Below are positions 40,315 to 44,529 of a DNA stretch of 44,529 bases, piece by piece. A program made the position numbers and the translations under genes. The notes beneath the pieces are model-generated. The model was not told the DNA's origin, made no database searches, and was given only the letters and a program-made list of their open reading frames with translations. Within the stretch, counting starts at the first letter, position 1; each line of letters begins with the position of its first letter. Source of the stretch: JBKHYG01 sp046565595. GTDB taxonomy: Bacteria; Actinomycetota; AC-67. The stretch spans positions 1 to 44,529 of the forward strand of contig JBKHYG010000059.1 in assembly GCA_046565595.1 (NCBI GenBank), in the 5' to 3' direction.

Positions 40315-41403
40315 ATGAAGCGCACCATCCTCGCCACCATCGCCATCGCGGCCGCCGGCGCCCTTCCGGCCATCGCCGCCTCGAGCCCACGGTCTGACCT
40401 CCCGCAGATATCGCAGTTCCAGGCCGGGAACGAGGTCGTCTTAGAGATCGAAGGCTCGCGCCTCGATGGCGTGCTCACCCAGACCGATGTCACCGCCGGC
40501 CAGATCCCTGGCGTCCAGACCCTGCAAGCCGACCTAGCCGACGGCTACATGCGCGTGGCCACAGACGGCGAGTACCTGTCCGGTGTGGTCGCCACGGATC
40601 GAGGCACCTGGTGGATCACCGACCACGAGGGTGAGTTGGTGGTGGTAGACGATGCGGACGCAGCCGCGAGGATCCCCGCCTCAGATCGCGTGATCGAGCC
40701 CCTCGATGGAGGCAAGGCCGTCGACTGCAGCAGCCTCGATTGGACGCCAGAGATCGGCGAGGCAGACACGCTGCTAGGTACCGGCGATGAGCACGACTTC
40801 GAGGTCGGGTTCGCCGTCGACGAGCTGTATGTCAGCACCTACGGAGCTGCTTGGCCCGTGAGGTTGGCGGCGACCATCAACAACATCGATGCGGTCCTCG
40901 TTCGAGACACGACGATCAACCTCGTCACCGAAGAGGTTCGCGTCGTGCCGCAGACCGTCGTCGCCGACACGACCAGCGAGACCCTCGACCGTCTACAAGA
41001 CCACTATGTGGCGACCGCTGGCGGCCAGGTCGGTGAGACGGTGTTCCTGTTCTCGGGTACCGACTTCACCAATGCAGGCGGTCAGGTGAACTGCGTCGGC
41101 AGCGCAGGACGCACATCGGTCTCGTACGGGGTGGCCTCGGTGGCAGGCGGCGACTACGAGTTCTTCGGGACGCTGGTCCTCTTGCCAGATGCCGCTACCA
41201 AGATCGGCGCACACGAACTCGCGCATACGCTCAGCGCGCATCATCACTACGCCAACTGCGTCGAGGCGGCGACCGTTTACAACCCGGTGCACACCACTGA
41301 CGCGTGCACGATCATGATCAACGACTGGGGCTTGATCGGACTGCGTTTCTCGAGCGTCAGTCGGCTGGCTATGGCCGGATGGGCCGACCGGTACGGGATC
41401 TAG
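40315..41403 (+). CDS. Secreted metzincin-like zinc protease (2)
   Basis: The 362-residue protein starts at ATG 40315, after a purine-rich GGAAGGAAG, with a signal peptide (MKRTILATIAIAAAGALPAIA). The zinc site reads IGAHELAHTLSAHHHYANC: HExxH, then His at the positions expected for HExxHxxGxxH, with Ser in place of Gly. A Met-turn candidate is CTIMINDWG. An N-terminal domain of about 200 residues resembles a propeptide or binding domain. Reprolysin/ADAM-like or fungalysin-like peptidases are the nearest concept; the substrate is unknown. The ORF stays open upstream to 39982, antisense to SURF1, and is not coding there. Confidence 0.8.
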   Translation: MKRTILATIAIAAAGALPAIAASSPRSDLPQISQFQAGNEVVLEIEGSRLDGVLTQTDVTAGQIPGVQTLQADLADGYMRVATDGEYLSGVVATDRGTWWITDHEGELVVVDDADAAARIPASDRVIEPLDGGKAVDCSSLDWTPEIGEADTLLGTGDEHDFEVGFAVDELYVSTYGAAWPVRLAATINNIDAVLVRDTTINLVTEEVRVVPQTVVADTTSETLDRLQDHYVATAGGQVGETVFLFSGTDFTNAGGQVNCVGSAGRTSVSYGVASVAGGDYEFFGTLVLLPDAATKIGAHELAHTLSAHHHYANCVEAATVYNPVHTTDACTIMINDWGLIGLRFSSVSRLAMAGWADRYGI

Positions 41404-41442
41404 TGCGACCCGGCCGCATCGGATGAACGACCGCTACGAGGG

Positions 41443-42285
41443 CTAGAAGAATGGAACGCCCAGCTGCCGCCGGGCTTCTTCTGAACCGATGACCTTCGAG
41501 GGCCGCTCGATCTTCGGCGCCTCTGAAGAGAAGTTCGTCATCGCTCCCGTCATGGCTACCTTGAAGGAGATCGGGAAACGGCCCTCGTCCAACTTGGCCT
41601 GGATGGACACCGAGCGATGGTAGCCGTCGTCCAAACCGACCCGGATGGAGAGTTTGCCGCCGCTCTCGATGAAACCCGACAGTTTTCCCGGCTTCGAACG
41701 CACCGGCCTGAACTCGCCGATCCGCGCCCCGTCCGGCCCGTCGACCGAAGCTCGCTTGATCGGATGCTCGACCATCTTCGCGAGTGCCTGAGGGATCTTG
41801 CCGCGAGGCAGTCGCCAGGGAGGCAGATCGCCCGCCTCCGTCCGAACCCAGCCGTCCAACCCTTCCGCTGTCATCCATGCGTCTTCACCGATCAGGATCA
41901 TCTGGAATCGGAGGTTCTCCGGGATCTCGAGCGGCAGGTCCTCGGAGTTGATCTTGAAGCGCATGGTGCCCGCGACCTGGATCTTGTCGGGGAACACGAC
42001 GGTGCCTTCCGCAGAGATGTCCATCGACGCTTCGATCACCTCTGAGGGGGTCTGGCCGAAACCCGGAGTGTCGAATCCACCCAGGACCTGCAAGGCTCTA
42101 CTGTCCATCTTCACCGAGATCTGGGAATCGATCGAGATCTCGGCTGACATCACCTGGGCCGGGAGGGGACCCTGCTGGGGCGAAGTGACTTCGTCGCCAC
42201 GACGATCGGCCATCAACGATCCGTTGGCGACGATCAGCGATAGCGACATCGCGCCTACCGCCAAGGTCTGGATAGAGCCGAACAT
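41443..42285 (-). CDS. Exported LolA/LppX-like protein
   Basis: The 280-residue protein starts at ATG 42285 behind a G-rich ribosome binding site, with an N-terminal export signal (MFGSIQTLAVGAMSLSLIVANG). The mature part alternates strands typical of the LolA/LppX/LprG half-barrel: ASMDISAEGTVVFPDKIQVAGTMRFKI, then MILIGEDAWMTAEGLDGWVR, then VGLDDGYHRSVSIQAKLDEG. That fold binds lipids; no lipobox Cys is visible, so it is probably not a lipoprotein. The assignment rests on pattern only. Confidence 0.6.
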   Translation of the reverse strand: MFGSIQTLAVGAMSLSLIVANGSLMADRRGDEVTSPQQGPLPAQVMSAEISIDSQISVKMDSRALQVLGGFDTPGFGQTPSEVIEASMDISAEGTVVFPDKIQVAGTMRFKINSEDLPLEIPENLRFQMILIGEDAWMTAEGLDGWVRTEAGDLPPWRLPRGKIPQALAKMVEHPIKRASVDGPDGARIGEFRPVRSKPGKLSGFIESGGKLSIRVGLDDGYHRSVSIQAKLDEGRFPISFKVAMTGAMTNFSSEAPKIERPSKVIGSEEARRQLGVPFF

Positions 42286-42362
42286 GCTTCCCCCCTAGTT
42301 TCCCGAAGGATACCGTCGCCAAGGGCCTCCCGGGCTCCGGGCTGTCGCTATCCTCGGTCTCC

Positions 42363-43913
42363 GTGCAGGACCTCTACGCGTGCGCCCTCCGCTTCGACGG
42401 CGATCCAGGCGTCACCTTCGAAGAGGTGAAGGAACGCATCGCGAACTGGGTGGGAAAGGCTTACGACAAGCCTGACCATCTCTTAGAGGACCTGGACGGA
42501 TCCTGGCGTCCGGACAAGGACATCGAGATCCGCTGGGACACCACGACCCCACCCGATGGCTCCGCGGCGCGCTGGACCCTGTCCTGGCGGCGCCCGGATA
42601 TCGACGAGCCGAGCGTGAGCATCGCAGTGAAAGCCCGCGTCCAGCGCACAGCGGAACAGGCGAGCGCATGGTTCCGGGTGGTGGCCGCCTCGACGGTGCG
42701 TCAGATCCGCCCGGTGCAGGTCTCCTGGACCCGGCCGCCGGTGGTCAGATCTCTGGTCAAGGAGCATCGCGTCGTCGCCGACGGACGCAGGTTGATCGAC
42801 GAGCCCGAGGCGATCGGCGTCGCAGCGGTCGAGCAGGCCCTCATACCGCTGCTGCTCGCCCCTGAGCGCGCACTTCCGGTGGTGGTCATCTCGCTGCCGA
42901 TCGATGCCCGAGAGCCTCTCGTGGACGCGGGGAAGATGGCCGGGCTCTTGGCGGGATTGGCGCATGTCTTCCTGCTATCGAGCAAAGAAGCGACCCACGC
43001 GCTTTCGGCAGCGGTCGGACGCCCACGCGCTGTATACGAGGGGGCGGTGCGCTTGTACTGGCCTGGTTTCACGCCCGAGAGCGACCCCAACGAACACCTG
43101 TTGCTGCAGCGACGCGAGATCAAACAGATCCGTGATCGAGAGGGGTCGGTCGCCGACCATCTGCTGCGGCTGGTCGGACAGATCGCGGCACTACACGGGC
43201 CAGAGACCTGGCTCGATCATGACTTCCAACTGATCGATGCTCAGGAACGCAAGAAGATCAGGCGAGCAGCACGCGAGAGGTTCCGCGCGCAGGGCGTCGA
43301 CGACGAACTGCTCCGGCACCTGCGGGATCTCGAGAGCGCGAACGATCAGTACGCCCTCGAGTATGACCGTCAGGAAGCGATCATCGAGGACCTGAACGCG
43401 CGGGTGCTCGAGTTGGAGGCGTCGCGGCAGACCGCCTACGACGAGTTGCGACGCCGCGCGCACGCCGCTCGCGCAGCCGGACCCGGAAGCGTCTACGAAG
43501 CGGTGAGGTTCGCCGAAGAGGATTGCCGGCGGCTGGTGTTCCTACCAGAGGCTTTCGACAGCGCCTACTCGGCCGCTTACCAGCAGCCCGAGAATGTTTA
43601 CGAGGTCTTCCTCGCGATGGACCGGATCGCCGGGAAGTACGCGTCGGGCGCTCTGCCGTACGGTCTGGCGGGAGCGTTCGGCGACCTCGGCATCAACTTC
43701 GCCTCTGATATCTCCGATACCGCCAAACACAGGTTCCGCTCGGACTACACGCGCACATACAGGGGCGAGGAGATCCTGCTGGGTCCGCACATCCGGCTCG
43801 GGAAAGGCAGTGCACGCACGATGCTTCGCATCTACTTCGCCGTGGATGAGCGCGAGCGGGTCTTCGTGATCGGTCATGTCGGCAAGCATCTGAGGGACGC
43901 GACGAACCGTTGA
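42363..43913 (+). CDS. Large coiled-coil protein of unknown function
   Basis: This 516-residue cytoplasmic protein starts at GTG 42363. Three parts are visible. The N-terminal alpha/beta domain (about 1-250) ends in the striking AVYEGAVRLYWPGF. A charged coiled coil (about 295-385) contains HLRDLESANDQYALEYDRQEAIIEDLNARVLELEA. The C-terminal domain (about 400-516) ends GPHIRLGKGSARTMLRIYFAVDERERVFVIGHVGKHLRDAT, a strand-rich finish that recalls RelE/ParE-type or other small nucleic-acid-active folds. I do not recognise the family. No signal peptide is present. Its TGA overlaps the TTG of the following transporter gene. A conflict or defence effector is possible but unproven; it contains no ACGT, so it is not a recent arrival. 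Confidence 0.75.
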   Translation: MQDLYACALRFDGDPGVTFEEVKERIANWVGKAYDKPDHLLEDLDGSWRPDKDIEIRWDTTTPPDGSAARWTLSWRRPDIDEPSVSIAVKARVQRTAEQASAWFRVVAASTVRQIRPVQVSWTRPPVVRSLVKEHRVVADGRRLIDEPEAIGVAAVEQALIPLLLAPERALPVVVISLPIDAREPLVDAGKMAGLLAGLAHVFLLSSKEATHALSAAVGRPRAVYEGAVRLYWPGFTPESDPNEHLLLQRREIKQIRDREGSVADHLLRLVGQIAALHGPETWLDHDFQLIDAQERKKIRRAARERFRAQGVDDELLRHLRDLESANDQYALEYDRQEAIIEDLNARVLELEASRQTAYDELRRRAHAARAAGPGSVYEAVRFAEEDCRRLVFLPEAFDSAYSAAYQQPENVYEVFLAMDRIAGKYASGALPYGLAGAFGDLGINFASDISDTAKHRFRSDYTRTYRGEEILLGPHIRLGKGSARTMLRIYFAVDERERVFVIGHVGKHLRDATNR

Positions 43914-44529
43914 TCCTCGCTCTGCTCGGAGTCGGCCTCGGCGCGGCCGCACAGACCTCGGTCGGTTTCGGTTTGGGTCTGGTCAGCGTCGCGTTCCTGG
44001 TCGCTGCCGTCGGCCCTGCTCAGGCGATCGCCGCGATCCTGTTCCTCAGTTTCTTGACCAACGCGATGGTCGTCGCAAGGGAGTGGCAGAACACCGTTTG
44101 GCCCAAGGCGCTGATGCTCGCGGTTCCGTCGCTGGCGATCCAGTTGATCTTCGCCCAGCCGGTCAAGCGTCTGGACAACCAGACCGCGACCTTGCTGGCT
44201 GGGATCGTCGTGCTGCTGGCCGCAGCGATGTTGCTGTCGGGCATGCGGGCGGCCAGCCTGACCGGAGGTCGCGGCCTGGCGCTTGCCGGAGGAGCGAGCG
44301 CTCTGATGAACATGACCGCCGGTCTGGGCGGACCTGCGGCGGTCCTGTATGCCACGAACGCCGGCTGGCAGCCGACCATGTGGCGTCCGACGATCAACCT
44401 CTACTTCATGATCAACAACGCGGCGACGATGTTGCTGCTTGATCTGAGGCCGCCGAGTGATGCCCGTCTCTATCTAGCTGCTGCGGCGGGCGGCCTGGTC
44501 GGCGTCGCGATGGCCAGGCAGATCAGTCC
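43910..44529 (+). CDS. TauE/SafE family membrane transporter, truncated by the window edge
   Basis: An open frame starts at TTG 43910, overlapping the previous stop as TTGA, and runs off the right edge (about 206 residues seen). It begins ILALLGVGLGAAAQTSVGFGLGLVSVAFLV, the glycine-rich first half-repeat of TauE/SafE permeases. Further hydrophobic helices follow, with the second glycine-rich loop MNMTAGLGGPAAVLYA. Members export sulfite, sulfoacetate or related organosulfur anions, or import others; the substrate is not readable. The coupling with the coiled-coil gene suggests one transcript. Confidence 0.85.
   Translation, partial: MILALLGVGLGAAAQTSVGFGLGLVSVAFLVAAVGPAQAIAAILFLSFLTNAMVVAREWQNTVWPKALMLAVPSLAIQLIFAQPVKRLDNQTATLLAGIVVLLAAAMLLSGMRAASLTGGRGLALAGGASALMNMTAGLGGPAAVLYATNAGWQPTMWRPTINLYFMINNAATMLLLDLRPPSDARLYLAAAAGGLVGVAMARQIS

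Overview
The window looks like the chromosome of a high-GC Actinomycetota bacterium. The evidence is the order of its housekeeping genes: pmt (30990) | rsmI | abrB-like | metG | tatD | yabE/rpfB-like | rsmA | ispE | tRNA-Gln-glmU | prs | rplY(ctc) | pth. This is the block known from Mycobacterium (pmt-rsmI, metS-tatD-rpfB-ksgA-ispE, glmU-prsA-rplY-pth). It also keeps an AbrB-type gene beside metG, as Bacillus does. No genus can be named from the sequence alone; a deep-branching, poorly studied class is my inference. Many starts are GTG or TTG and several lack a clear Shine-Dalgarno sequence.

Layout. 1-4.4 kb: 3'-truncated SNF2-type helicase, EamA transporter, DUF1295 membrane protein, and a Fic protein behind a repeated operator-like site. 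4.4-9.1 kb (minus strand): VOC protein, a peptidyl-tRNA hydrolase fused to an AHSA1/SRPBCC domain, L25, PRPP synthase, GlmU, tRNA-Gln. 9.1-15.2 kb: an accessory insertion between glmU and ispE. It holds a Nudix protein, a stand-alone AICAR formyltransferase, a GNAT protein, an RDD protein, and a tightly overlapping Dam methylase / DGQHR / HEPN-like cassette. 15.2-19.0 kb: ispE, rsmA, G5/DUF348-RlpA cell-wall protein, tatD. 19.1-27.2 kb: a second insertion of exported proteins between tatD and metG: a triple cupredoxin, a single cupredoxin, three PQQ-type beta-propellers and one unknown. 27.2-32.6 kb: metG, AbrB-like regulator, a metzincin-like secreted protein, rsmI, protein O-mannosyltransferase. 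32.6-44.5 kb: GH36-like glycosidase, two LVIVD-repeat secreted proteins, another secreted protein, a 5'-3' exonuclease, SURF1, a second metzincin-like protein, a LolA/LppX-like exported protein, a large coiled-coil protein of unknown function, and a truncated TauE/SafE transporter.

The strongest unexpected signal is at word level. Reading the whole window, I find the tetranucleotide ACGT only six times, at 787, 12438, 12834, 13377, 13784 and 14588. Chance at about 64% GC would give over a hundred. Five of the six lie in the 2.7-kb Dam-DGQHR-HEPN-like cassette and the sixth in the left-edge helicase. Native genes write Asp-Val, Tyr-Val and Asn-Val with GAT, TAT or AAT before GTN, although C-ending codons otherwise dominate. 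The host therefore seems to avoid, or to have lost by methyl-C deamination, nearly every ACGT, and the cassette stands out as recently acquired. The cassette with its RDD neighbour is bracketed by two copies of a 22-bp motif (11523-11544 and 15164-15185). It is the best candidate here for an undescribed DNA-modification or defence system.

The exported cupredoxin, PQQ-propeller, LVIVD, metzincin and GH36 proteins together suggest a cell with an elaborate extracellular protein repertoire. The co-resident protein O-mannosyltransferase could glycosylate some of them (inference).
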